From the NCBI GenBank assembly GCA_015680905.1, contig CM027381.1, positions 21,367,501 through 21,431,500 of the forward strand: a stretch of DNA of 64,000 nucleotides, written 5' to 3'. This document shows positions 44,084 through 55,094 of this stretch, one piece after another; the first letter of the stretch is position 1; the number at the start of each line of letters is the position of its first letter. The notes beneath the pieces were generated by a model. That model searched no databases and was not told the origin of the DNA. It was given only the letters and a program-made list of their open reading frames with translations. The translations under genes and the position numbers were made by a program. The stretch is from Coptis chinensis. Its lineage: Eukaryota > Streptophyta > Magnoliopsida > Ranunculales > Ranunculaceae.

Positions 44084-44440
44084 TTGAGGAAAGACAAACC
44101 ATTTGACACCTTCATTTTCGGACTAGAGGCAAAGTCCCCTACTTACACTATGAATGAGTTTTGTGCTAAACCCACATCTTCATTTTTTCCATGCTTTCCT
44201 TCTACAACTTATCCATATCCACCATATTCTCCACAACCATTCACCTTTCCACACTTATTTACTAGAACACCCTCTCGTTCAAAAATGAAAAAGAAGGTGC
44301 ATGCTAGGTTACGTAATAGGGTTATCCAACTTCGCTTTCATTTCACTAGGTTGCGTCATAGGAAATCTTGGTGCTTGATTGTGTTTGGATATGTTTTCTG
44401 TGATATTTATTTATGGAATGATCCACAACTATTTCGGTAG
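44084..44440 (+). CDS. 118-aa frame in place of pol, unknown
   Basis: Not recognised. It starts 11 bp after gag-protease. The middle is Pro/Tyr/Phe-rich (PYPPYSPQPFTFPHLFT), followed by a basic stretch (SRSKMKKKVHARLRNR) and a hydrophobic segment (SWCLIVFGYVFCDIYLW) that could span a membrane. The C-terminal part is shared with unit 2 at 27517-27640, so it belongs to a subfamily rather than one copy. RT, RNase H and integrase, expected here, are absent. It may be a small accessory gene or noncoding DNA that happens to be open. Confidence 0.4.
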   Translation: MRKDKPFDTFIFGLEAKSPTYTMNEFCAKPTSSFFPCFPSTTYPYPPYSPQPFTFPHLFTRTPSRSKMKKKVHARLRNRVIQLRFHFTRLRHRKSWCLIVFGYVFCDIYLWNDPQLFR

Positions 44441-45511
44441 TTGATATATGATAAACTGCATGTTCATACATATGTTTAGATAAAGTCTCGAGTATCTGAC
44501 TATAAACGACTCAACTTTTGTGTTTGGTGCATTTCCTTTCATTTCCATATATTGGTGAGTGCACCATTAAGGTAACCGGGCCCTCCCTACGGAGTGTGTG
44601 GCTATAAGTACCGGATCCTAAGTCCACGTTTAACATAATTCACGTTTTCCACTCTTGCATGTTTTCTCGGATTTTTGAGTCATGTTTCTCTATGGGGTGA
44701 CTTATGTCTTTCTTGTTATTATTTTTCTTTTTTTAAAAAGTAAAATATATATATTAAAGAATAAACATAGTAATCTGGAAGTCTCGGGAATCTGACTTTA
44801 AAAGACCCACTGCTAAAAAACAAATTTTCTAAGCTTTGTTGTAAAAAAAAAAATTTGTTTGGGGGTGGGGTGTTCGTGTTTCCGTCCTAGAATGTTTTAT
44901 GTCCCATTAGAATTGCTTAGGCCGTTGAATTGTATTACGATTCGGGTTGACATAATCCATGAATTTAGAGTTCAGTCGTTCGCATAACGTACGTCATGCA
45001 CACACTTCGAGGCATTTTCCACTATCTTATATGTCATCCAAGGTTGGAATAGAGTGTTTTATGGATCATTAGATTGGAAATTCTCTCCTGATCATTTCCA
45101 TATCTCATTCACAAAAATCGGACCGGTAACGAAGCGGCAATTTTGATTTGAAGTTTCGTGAAAAATCGAAAAATTCAAAATTTTGAATTGGGCTTGGGCC
45201 CAACCGCTTTACCTTTTTTGCCCAATAGTGGCGTCCATCTTCTCAAACCGCCATTATCAAACAAAACCAAAACTTAAAAACCTAAATCCAAAAATTAAAC
45301 AAGAAACCAAATTAACCCACGCCAACCATCAAAAATCCAATTCAAATCTCCTTTAAAACCAAACCACCACCAAAAAAAAACACATGAAAATTTAAAAAAA
45401 AAAAAAAAAAAAATTATGTTGTCGCGCCACCACCACTGTTTGGTTCAGTCGGTCGACTCAAATTCCAACACTACATCCCTTTTAAACCCCCACTACATTC
45501 CAAACTCTAAA
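44441..45511 (+). other. unit 5 spacer: post-pol block, PPT-like tract, ORF A leader
   Basis: Post-pol block at 44525-44640 (AGGTAACC, CCCTCC, GTCCACG), the AATCTGACTTTAAAAGACCC motif near 44780, PPT-like TGTTTGGGGGTGGGGTG at 44855-44871, the conserved GATCATTTCC...GGGCTTGGGCC segment at 45080-45200, and an A/C-rich ORF A leader. No long gene. Confidence 0.65.
44855..44871 (+). promoter_or_regulatory. PPT-like tract before ORF A, unit 5
   Basis: TGTTTGGGGGTGGGGTG, counterpart of 28108-28124 and of 60421-60440 on minus. Confidence 0.5.
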
Positions 45512-46689
45512 ATGGCTCAACAACGTCGAATCTTGCCGGAGCAAGCATTTACTAGCGACCACTTCGCGCCGTTTTACGGTGACGAAATGATCAGTAGAGA
45601 CTGGCATAGCTTGTGGTACTCGACTGAAGCCTTTTACCACGAAGACTTAGTCCGACGGTTTTACAACACGAAGGAGGTGGAGGGGACTAGAATTTTTGTT
45701 ATGGTGGCGAAGAGGAGGAAGGAAGTAACTACTGGGTTGTTGGCTGAGATTCTAGGCATTCCGCCTAGAATCCATCTGGATGTCACGTTACAAGAGTCCC
45801 AATACAATGGGGTAGAGCCATTGATGAACGTGACAGTTACTGAAGGGAACTACAATGCGAGATTGCATTGTGTTCGCCAGGTATCCCTAAGAACCAACCA
45901 GCTGGCTGCAGCTCAGTGGATTGGTCGGAACGTCCTGGGGAAGGAGAAGGTCAGCGACATTGGTCTGAACTGCCTCCACATTTTATGGATACTCGGGGAG
46001 AGCGAAGCACGAAGTTTCAGATCTTGGAGTTTTTGCTTAACATGATTAGGGGAGTAGGGAAGTCTGTTGCACCTCTCCCTGTGTTGATAACCAAGATCAT
46101 GCTGAAGTTGAAAGCAGCTCAGGCGTCTGATAGGTCTTACATCACCCAACACCGAAATCCTCGCATCTATAAGGAGTGTGTCCAACGAGTTTGGAGGTTG
46201 CCTGAGGATATATAGGATAGAGGACGAGGAGTATGGTGGAAATGAGAATGCCGAGGAGGATGGGGGGAAATGAGAATGCCTCGGAGGATGAGGAGGACTT
46301 GACTTGTTTTAATGCGGATGCCCTGGAGAGGTGTTGGTCAGATGCAGAACGCATGGCTGTAATTCATCGTGGCATGCGTTCACTCAACACTATCTGCAAA
46401 GACCTCCGGACTCGACAGGCTACTATCCATCACAACTTCGAGATCCGATCCCAATGGGGAGGACGGCGGTGGGAAAGATGAGGGCGAGCTAGAAGCTGCC
46501 TTGATTCGGGCCGACATGCTTGCACGATTCCCACCTCACGGGGATTCTCCTTCTGAGGACACACCATCGAGGCACGAGCGTCGTCGCCGAAAGACGAATG
46601 GTGCTGGCCCATCGGGAGCTCAGGAGCTATCTCCTGACCGTGTGCCCTCCGCTACCAGTACCGAAGTAGTTAGGGATAGTATCGTTTGA
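45512..46689 (+). pseudogene. ORF A pseudogene, unit 5
   Basis: Same protein as 28819-29978. The tyrosine that is a stop in unit 2 is intact here (AFYHEDLVRRFYN). 45512-46000 is open through AAAQWIGRNVLG and LHILWIL. A frameshift near 46000 precedes FQILEFLLNMIRGVGKS and PLPVLITKIMLK, and the QHRNPRIYKECVQRVWRLPED segment that unit 2 lost. A stop (GATATATAG) and a local duplication follow near 46215-46275. The acidic and coiled-coil-like part continues with indels near 46460-46500 and ends at 46687-46689. Because units 2 and 5 carry different breaks, they decayed independently. Confidence 0.77.
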
Positions 46690-46840
46690 TGTTTATTTGT
46701 AGTTTCATTATTGTTATTTATTTTAATGTAAGTTTAATTCCCTAATTTGAATTTTGTAGTGAAATGTACTTCTAATGAAAATTTTAATATAATGAGGTTA
46801 TTTTCATTGTGCGTGGTTGTTTAATATTGATCTCACATTC

Positions 46841-46862
46841 CCAAATTGTTTGGGGGTGGTGT
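46841..46862 (+). promoter_or_regulatory. PPT-like tract after ORF A, unit 5
   Basis: CCAAATTGTTTGGGGGTGGTGT, identical in its core to 30131-30149. Confidence 0.5.
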
Positions 46863-47141
46863 TATCTATTCCAGCATGATTTTTATATGACCCTTGTCTT
46901 AGAATTTATTGCGGAGTCAAGGTGAAAATATGGCCGTTTAGGCAAATCTATGAATAAGTATATGAAATCTCGATTAAATAGGTAGATTCTATCCTAAATT
47001 CAACCTAAAAGATACTAGGTTTGTTTTAAGAATCAAGGAAATGAGTTGTTTCCGTTTTCGGGTTTGGAAAGTTTAGGATTTTTTAAAACTACCGTGAAAA
47101 ACTTTTGGCAACTTCCGATCCGCTTTTAACAACTTTAAACC

Positions 47142-47150
47142 TATATAAAC
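47142..47150 (+). promoter_or_regulatory. TATA box upstream of ORF B, unit 5
   Basis: CCTATATAAACTTC with the CT/CA-rich leader, then the GC-rich cluster (47255-47420); ORF B starts at 47475. Confidence 0.45.
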
Positions 47151-47474
47151 TTCATTCATTCTACACTCACAACTCACACTACACCTAACCTTCATCACTC
47201 ACCTTTCACTCCCACGATTCCCACATTTCGTCTCAATTTCCGATCTTCAAGACACCTCGAGCGCAAGGCTTCAGAGGAGGCGACGCGACAGCGCGCAATT
47301 TTTTCAGAATTTTTGTCGAGCGCACTCTCGCTAAGGTGAGCGACCGTGCTCAAACACTGAATTTCAAAATCTTCAGAGCGACTCGCGACTCGACTTCCGT
47401 GGACCAGAAAAATTCCGGTTTTCAGCGGGGTAGTTTCCGGATCATTCGCAGCTATTCCATAGCGTAATTTTGAG

Positions 47475-48408
47475 ATGACATCTCCTACCTTGATACCGGA
47501 ACAGTCTTTCGAAGATTTGTTCCAAAGCACTACTTATGGTGCTTGGTTTCGCGAGGCGATCACATACGTTGGCTGGGAACCGCTTATGGTAAGACCTGAT
47601 GCACTTTATTCTCCAACACTAGCATCTTATTTTTACGATAACTGCATTTTCTTTGAGAGACCAGATGGAGAACAAGTATTCTCCATCAACATTGATAATG
47701 AACCAATGGAAATTACCAGGTTCTTGCTAGCATTTGTTCTTGGACTTGCTATGCCCGCTGAAATACAAGACCCATGGTGCTATTAGGTAGATAATATGTA
47801 TGTCTACACTTACGAGTTTTTGCATTAGTCGTATGGTGCGGGCATTTTCCGTATCGAGGACCAAGGGGAATATAACGCCGCTTTGGTAGCCCCGGGTCCA
47901 TGAACATAGGAACTGTTATGTTTTGGATCATGTTAAACATTTTAGGGGAATGGCTTTTTTCCGTGAATGATGCCACTTTGCGGTGGTCTTCCTTGCTTTG
48001 CTTTAGCCACGGGACGTATGTGTCATGACCTTCCCGAACCTTGATGTCTAGTTTGGCTCGATCCCATAGCCCGAGGCATAAGTACCTTCTTATGCCTGTT
48101 CTAATTTCCGTGATTATGCTATGTTTCTTTCCTATTTTTGTACACGTTTCACGGATTGGATTACGGTCGACCTTTAATCGCGACCCACCAATAGTATTAT
48201 TCGATCTTTTCCGTAATGACTTGGCAAGGGTGGAGGATACAACCTCATCAGGTTGCACCCTACACCCCGGCCGCATCAAGTGGCTCTTAATAGGTTAGCA
48301 ATAATAGATGATAAATGGCGGGAAGCCTGGCAAATTATCATGGCATGGCAGGACGCGAAGGAACCTCACTTCTTTATAGAAGAAGAGGATGAGGAAGATA
48401 ATGAGTAA
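47475..48408 (+). pseudogene. ORF B pseudogene, unit 5
   Basis: 47475-47786 is open (TLIPEQSFEDLFQS, YVGWEPLMVRPDALYSP, LLAFVLGLAMP) and ends at a TAG where unit 2 has TGG. A second nonsense change follows (CATTAGTCG near 47824), and several indels break 47880-48240. The end (LAIIDDKWREAWQIIMAWQD and the acidic tail, stop 48406-48408) is kept. Same gene and context as unit 2. Confidence 0.75.
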
Positions 48409-48421
48409 AGCGGGAGATAAG

Positions 48422-48558
48422 GTAAGTTTTAATTCTAGTTAGTGTCTGCTTATGTCCCAAGCAATTTCATTCTTGTTAACCCCATAATGGGTAGAACTCG
48501 TATAGAGTTGAGTCAGTTTTTATTTCCTATATTAGTACGTTCTAACCTTGTTTTGCAG
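48422..48558 (+). other. candidate 137-nt intron after ORF B, unit 5
   Basis: AAG/GTAAGT donor 13 nt after the stop, CTAAC branch-point-like motif, TTTTGCAG acceptor. Same length and boundaries as 31700-31836. Confidence 0.6.
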
Positions 48559-50208
48559 ATGTTCCTAAATTTCACGCGATTCAATGTTATTTTTCCTACC
48601 CTCTTTATTTAAAATGCTTTGAGGACAAAGCATGTTTCTTGTTTGGGGGCATAGAAACGTGTAATTAAGGCATCTGTTAGGATATAGATAGAGATAATAT
48701 GCATTTTTTTTTAGTTAAAATTTCAAAAATTCAAAAATATAAATAAATAAGTTCATGCTATACACTTAGGAATATTGGTATTGTTTTCCTTCTCTATGCT
48801 CTTAATAATCTAGAAGTCTCACGTAGATTTTGTATTAGAATAATTTTTAGAAACTTAGGTTAATATATAGGTAATAATCTTTGCATCTATCTATAAATAT
48901 ATTACATGAGTATCGATGATTGTTAGCAGTAAGTTTCTGAAATCTAGGCTAGAGTACTTATTCTACAAATCCTATGAGAATATAGCCTAAAGCCTTATAT
49001 GAGCGAAACATTTGAGAAATGACACAAGGAAAAAGTAAAATCCGGATAGAGAAATCACACGTCCACTTGCTTGATCACTATGCCATATCCTAATCGAGAA
49101 TTTATGCCCTCTTTGGATCGATATAGCCAGAAATTCAAACCTATGAATTATTTTCTGCTTGTCGCCCCTCTGAGCCTTTCTTTAGCCTTTCATAAACCAC
49201 AAATCCTTTACCCTGTTACAAAACAAAACAAAATTAAAAAAAAAAAATCAACCTACCAAATTTAGATAAGTCTGAAAATAGAATGAGGAAGAAAGAAGAA
49301 GAAAAACTTGTTTAAACAAAAGTTAGTTAATTGCTTCAGAAAATAAAGAAAAGAAGTTTCCATCCAAAGAAAAGAAAAATAGAAATAGAAATAAAATAAA
49401 AACTCAAAAAATAGAATAAAAGGGAGTCAAAAGCCAAAGAAAAGAAAAATAAAAAAAATATGGCTAAGGATGGAAACAAAGTATAGAAGAAAAAGAAAAT
49501 AACAAAGTTTTCTCTAAGTTACATAATATGAAGACTCTATTATCTCAGACTTGTCCTTTTTGAATATCCATTTCTTTCCTTCTTAAACTATCTCCTAATC
49601 CCCGCAACACCTAATAAAGACCTCTAGCTCAATTAAGAATAGGTTAGTATGATAGTAAGTGGCAGATGTGCTTGATCGACTCCGGCTTCCTTGTTGTCAT
49701 TGAGATTGTAAGGTAAAGTGTGCCCACCGCATTAATCGGAGTGAAATTTGAACTTGAGTGGAAAAATTAGAGTGTCAGATCTTGACTATTATTGTGAGAA
49801 CCTACTTAAGGGACGCTTATCCCGAAGTTTAGTAAAACTTAACCTCGCTAGGCATTTCATAGTATTACTCATAGTATTTATATTTGTATCATAGATGATT
49901 GATTATTATGCATATATTAGCTTAGGTTTTTTACTTGGTTATTCTTATTCATTTGCTAGTGAGATGTATAGGTAGTTGATTTAGAGCATGAATAAGGAAA
50001 CAATAGTTTTATTTCTTAGTCATTGTAGTATAGATGAAGTTTGTGAGTACCTTCACTGGAAACTCTCACGAGGCTATAACTCGTCCACTAGGGAATTCCT
50101 AGTGATTTAAGGCCTTGTTGCATATGGTCAATGCAATCGCACTCAACGAAACGAGAGTAGTTAGAACTCCATTTTTTTGTCACTTATTCTAATTTCTCAT
50201 CTTTGCTT
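48559..50208 (+). other. 3' tail of unit 5
   Basis: No gene. PPT-like module 48621-48650 (GAGGACAAAGC...TTTGGGGGC), conserved block 48960-49130, A-rich stretch 49215-49500, ACCTAATAAAGACCTCTAGC block 49609-49760, four-hairpin element 50043-50136. Confidence 0.65.
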
Positions 50209-50240
50209 GAGGACAAGCAAAATGCTGTTTGGGGGTGGTT
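50209..50240 (+). promoter_or_regulatory. polypurine tract, unit 5
   Basis: GAGGACAAGCAAAATGCTG then TTTGGGGGTGGT before LTR f. Confidence 0.82.
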
Positions 50241-51891
50241 TGATAAGAGCCCAAAACTGTAGTTTTAACCCTGTAACAGTCATACTATTATACCAATTAT
50301 GTGAGTAATAATTAAGAGTTAACACTGATCACGTGTTTTTATGCATTCCAGGCTTCAAAGTCCATTATGTGCAGAAATGTGCCACTTTAGCGAGATAAAG
50401 GAGCAAAGGTCGGTTACTAAGGAGTTCTGTGATTAAAGGCCAAGATTCAAGAAGATAAAGCCTTTCTAAAGCCCGGTCAAAAGCTGAAAAGTCGACACGG
50501 GCAGAAACAGCACACAAGTCAGCAGAACTTCCGAAGGCCGTATCTTTGGACTCAGATCTCGGAATGGGGCCTACCTTATGTCAAAACAACCGGCTCGGAA
50601 AGAGCTGTCCAATGGTATAAGTCTTGATCCAATCAGAGAAGCAAAAGTGGATGAAAATTCTATTGAAGCCAACTGCAGCTGAAGAGGCCTTTTTGGACTG
50701 AAAGAATTGGGTTTTGGGCCTGATTCTCTGGCCCAAAACATGGCTCCAAGCCCATGCACGATTTTTGAATCTGAACATATAAAAACCAAAGCTTAGCTCT
50801 TTGTTAATGGTAGATAGTTAATGGTAGCTAGTTAGACCTAAAACTATAGATAATTATAGATCTAGTTTTTATTTAATTAAATTAAGTTTAGTTTATATTC
50901 AATTCTTGTTTTAGATTAAACTCTTAGAATCATTATTCTTAATTAGTTTGATAAATAAAATAGCTATTTGTCAATTTCGATTCTTGTCATTTACAATTGT
51001 TTAGATCTAATTTCCCTTATTACGTAGATAGCTAGACTTAGATTAGTTAGATTATTAATTTACTATTTGAATCATTGTTTTATTATTCATTAGATTAATA
51101 AAATAGTGTTCTCCATAAGTTAGGTTCATTTCCATTAATTGTTTAGTTTCAATTCGTAGATTCAAGTAATTGCCATTATTAGTTTAATTCAATTATTACA
51201 TTAGTAGTTTTGAATTAGGTTTAAACAAGCAAAGTTTCAATCTTTATATCATGTCTTGTTTGAATTCCATTGGAAATGATAGCGTGATGATTCTCGGCTA
51301 AACCTCCATTGAGGAGGTTGAGAATCCTTGATGAAAGCTTGATTCCGATTATCATAGAGTCGGCGTAAATTCCTTTCCACTCTAGAAATGATTAGTTCAC
51401 CATGAGAATGGGTTTAATCGTTCACATACTAGTTATGAATTGGTAGAAATGCCATATGTAATTAGGGATTAGGAGTAACCATATTATTCTCACAAGCGAT
51501 TCAATTCGATTACTGACGATTCGTGGATTAGTAGGATTAAGTCGAAGTTAAGGTGGAATCAATCCCCTCTAACCCCTTATCATAGAATCAACGTAGCATT
51601 CTCATAGTTGTTCTGATAGTCGACTAGTTGCATCTTGTGGGTAGTTGCATCGTAGTCAAGTTGCCACTTCGTAAATCTCTCATTAGACTTTAGAGTTAAG
51701 AGCACTTATACGTAGAGAACACAGCATGCGGAAGGACTAGGAGTGGAACGAATCATTCTACTCCACTATATCTCATAGTATTGAGAGTAGAATCTTTGAT
51801 AAATATAGACACGTAAAATAGTTTTAGTTTACTTACGTTTTGAGTTTTATCGTTCATTTCGTAGGTAAACTATTCATTTTAACTTTTATCA
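50241..51891 (+). repeat. LTR f, 3' LTR of the outer Athila block
   Basis: 1651 bp, TGATAAGAGCC to AACTTTTATCA, full length like LTR a. Paired TGGGCC motif and TATA box (near 50780) are intact. It is followed by the right GTCAT copy. Confidence 0.92.
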
Positions 51892-51896
51892 GTCAT
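51892..51896. repeat. target-site duplication GTCAT, right copy
   Basis: Matches 5559-5563. The TAT RT reading frame resumes directly after it. Confidence 0.9.
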
Positions 51897-52960
51897 CTTA
51901 CTACAACCAGATCCTATTGCATGAGGAAGACCACAAGCATGCTAGTTTCGTAACTGAGGATGGCCTGTATTGTTATCAGTTCATGCCGTTCGAACTAAAA
52001 AATAAGGGTGTAACGTACCAACGTTTGGTAAACAAACTGTTTGAAAGATTGATAGGCAACATTGTGGAGGTGTATGTAAACGATCTCTTGATCAAAAGCC
52101 TGAGACGGGGAGATCATCTCTCCCACCTAAAACATGCATTTGATATTCTGCGAAAGTATCGCATGAAACTCAACCCTGCGGAATGCGCTTTCGTTGTCTC
52201 ATCAGGGAAGTTTTTAGGGTATCTGGTTACTAAGAGAGGAATCGAGGCAAACCCAGATTAGATCCGGGTACTCATAAAAAGGCCTTCACCTAAAAACTTG
52301 AAAGAGGTTCAAAAAGTTACAAGCAGGTTAGCAACTTTGAACGGGTTCATCTCCAAGAGTTCAAATAAGTGAAAACCTCTGTTTCAGTTACTGTGAAAGA
52401 ATACCTCATTTGCATGGACGGAAGAATGCCAAAAAGCATTCGATCAACTCAAAATGTACCTGGGGATACCACCAATCCTTTCCAAACTAGTTGAGGGAGA
52501 AGTTTTGGGTTTTTATCTCTGTTCATCTTACTACGGTATCAGTTCTGTATTGATACGTGTGAACGAAAAGAATGTTGAAAAACCTATCTATTTCTTGAGC
52601 CTAACGCTCCTTCGAGCAGAAACAAGGCACCCTAAACTTGAAAGAGTAGCTTTAGCCCTTGTTTTTGCAGCAAAGAAATTACGACCATACTTCCAGTCCC
52701 ACACTATCAGAGTAATCATAGAGTACCAGTTACGATCAGTTCTGGAAAGGCCGAACAAGTCAAGAAGGTTAGCTAAATGGTGCAACTGTCAGAGTATGAT
52801 ATTATCTACGTCCACGAATCTCAGAAAAGGGTCAGACACTAGTAGAATTCCTAGGAGATTTCCCAATGACCTACACTGGGTATGACTCAACAACCCCTTG
52901 TTCAGATGATGGCATCCTGCCTGAATCTCCAAACACCCGTCTAGACCCTGAACTCTATAT
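51897..52960 (+). pseudogene. TAT/Ogre-type RT (3' part) and RNase H
   Basis: This continues the RT interrupted at 5563. It starts inside motif A (YYNQILLHEED), then ASFVTEDGLYCYQFMPFEL and the catalytic block, which reads VYVNDLLIKS, so the first Asp of YVDD is Asn. MKLNPAECAF and FLGYLVTKRGIEANPD follow; RGIEANPD is typical of the TAT/Ogre lineage. A TAG ends this frame at 52261. The connection and RNase H follow (YLGIPPILSKLVEGEVLGFYL, ETRHPKLERVALALVFAAKK, LRPYFQSHTI), with frameshifts near 52780-52830. The rest of pol is missing. Non-functional. Confidence 0.85.
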
Positions 52961-53740
52961 CATCTCATTCCTTCTCTTTCAAGAACAGAGCTCCTGAACC
53001 ACAAGGCACAGAGGAAGATCAAGGGATACTCAGAAAATCCCCTACACCTTTTATCATCATTATATCTATTGTTTTCATATCACTTATTACTCTCTCATTA
53101 GTTAATAGTTTGATTAGCCTAGATTCATTACAAGTACGTGCAAGCAAGAGTGGAGAAAACGATTACTCTCCTCTTACCAACATGTTTAGAGAGTATTATT
53201 ATTATTGATTAGAATGAATTAGTATGTTTAAACAACCTATTTTAACATCTACTTTTATTATCTTGTCAAATAGCATCGGAAAATTAAATTATCAAATTAA
53301 ATTATATCGAAATCCACTGTTTATCATAGCAAAAACATCAATTTATCCAATTTAGAACTCAACAATAATCTCAAACACTACATAATAAAAGGAAAGAGAG
53401 TTAATAGAAGAAAAAAAACAAAAAAAAAACAAAAAACAAAAAACCTTACATCTTTTGAGTTAATCAAACGTGGTGGTGGGTCTCTCTGTAGAGGTGGTGG
53501 ATTTCATTTTTGTTGTTGAGCTTCAATGGGGTGGAAGTCACTTCATCATCTTCACTGTTGGTGAGGAGAGAGAGAGCAAGAAAAGAGAAAAAGGGATAGG
53601 GTTGTGCGTTTTTTTGGGTTAATTGATAAAGGAAGTTAAATGACCAGTTTGCCCCCATTCTATTCTTTAGTTGTTTGGGTGCGTGATCTGGCCATTGGAT
53701 TAGTTGTGATCGAACGGACGTGACGAGCTGGCAAGATAAG
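52961..53740. other. unassigned DNA between two retroelements
   Basis: After the TAT fragment the sequence is AT-rich with an A-rich run (53405-53440), then a GT-rich part (53465-53660). No transposon terminus or gene was recognised. The antisense 64-codon frame at 53658-53464 has no visible domain. ATAAG at 53736-53740 would be the left target-site copy of the next element. Confidence 0.4.
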
Positions 53741-55062
53741 TGATATAAATAAAAACAATAGTTTTACCTGGACTTAACTAATTAAACTCAAGAATAAGTA
53801 AAATTAACTGAAATTTACTCTATTGATCAAAGGTCTACTCTCGTTATTGTTCAATATGTGGAGTAGAGAATTCGTTCCACTCTTAGCTCGTTTAGATGTA
53901 ATGTTTCCCAGTTTATGTAATTCTAACAAAATCGATGAGAGTAATCAAATGAAATTATGCTAAGACGGTGATTTAACTAATTTAGATGTTATGATTTAAA
54001 CTACGGCAATTTAATACTACGATGTGAATATGGGAAGGAATTAGGAGAATTTGATTCCACCTTGATTCGACTTAATAAACTAGCATAGAATTTGTTGTAA
54101 TCCTAATCTTTACGTTTTCACATAAAGGTTGGCTATTTCTAATCCCTAATTATTCATGGCAATCTCTATCAACTAATAATTAGCATATGAAGCAATCAAA
54201 TCCATTCCCATGGTGAACTAATCACTTTATAGAGTGGAATAGATTATCACAACTATATCTACACTAACACAATCAAATCTTCATCAAAGCTTCCTCAAAC
54301 CCTTCTAATGGAGGTTTAACTTTGATTAATCAAACTATCATTCATAGAATAAGAACAAGACATTATTGAAAGAATAATAATGACTTTTATTAATCTAATT
54401 GAAAGAGTCTAAGAATTCAAATTGTATTAAAACTGAATTAAAACTAACTTAAAACTAAATTTTATGAATAACTAACTATCTATTGGAGTTATGCCTTAGT
54501 CCTCTTTATATAGAATAGGGCTAGGTCTACAAAATTATGCATGGGATTTGGAGCTATGTTTTGGGCCATAAAATCGAGCTCAAAACCTCGTTACTTCAGT
54601 CCACAAAGGGGTTTTCTGTTGGAAATGGCTCCAATAGTCTTTTCGTCCACTTCTATTCCTCCGATTGGATCAAAGTCTAGATCATTAGAAAGCCCGTTCC
54701 GAGTCGGTTGTTTTGACATATGATATGCCCAATTCCGAGGACTGAGTCCAAAGTTATGGCCTGCGGAAGTTCTGTTGACTTTTGTGCGTTATTTCTACAC
54801 GTGTTAACTTTCACTTCTCAGCTTTGATCGGGCATTAAAAGGCTTTTTCTCCTTGAATCTTGGCCTTTAATCATAGAACTTCTTAGCAACCAACATATGC
54901 TCCTTTATCTTGCAAAAGGGACACATTTCTTCACATATTCGACTCCAATGCATGAAATACACAAAAACACGATAACAATACTAACTCTTACTTATTAATC
55001 ACATAATTGGTCTAAAAGTAATATTGTTAAAGGGTTAAAACTACAATTTTAGTCTCTTATCA
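53741..55062 (-). repeat. 3' LTR, family 3
   Basis: 1322 bp. On the minus strand it starts TGATAAGAGACTAAAATTG and ends TTTTTATTTATATCA. A TATA box (TATATAAAG on minus) lies at 54505-54513. It is related to family 1 but clearly diverged; the paired TGGGCC motif keeps one intact arm (54558-54586). Confidence 0.85.
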
Positions 55063-55094
55063 AACCACCCCCAAACAGCATTTTGCTTGTCCTC
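55063..55094 (-). promoter_or_regulatory. polypurine tract (family 3)
   Basis: On minus: GAGGACAAGCAAAATGCTG then TTTGGGGGTGGTT, abutting the LTR. Confidence 0.85.

Larger units (their letters stand above)
5564..51891 (+). mobile_element. 46.3 kb Athila LTR chain inserted in TAT RT
   Basis: This block is bounded by full LTRs a (5564-7221) and f (50241-51891) and by the duplication GTCAT. It contains in order: unit 1 (ORF B and tail), LTR b interrupted by another complete Athila, unit 2 (ORF A, ORF B, tail), LTR c, unit 3 (tail only), LTR d, unit 4 (part of tail), inverted partial LTR e, and unit 5 (PBS, gag-protease, ORF A, ORF B, tail). Adjacent units share one LTR, as expected from unequal exchange between LTRs. 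Most units lost their left part by a deletion that starts in or beside the LTR. The order of events is inference. Confidence 0.8.

Noticed and set aside
53464-53658. 64-codon antisense frame as possible host gene
   Set aside because: No domain, no splice or promoter context, simple-sequence composition in parts.
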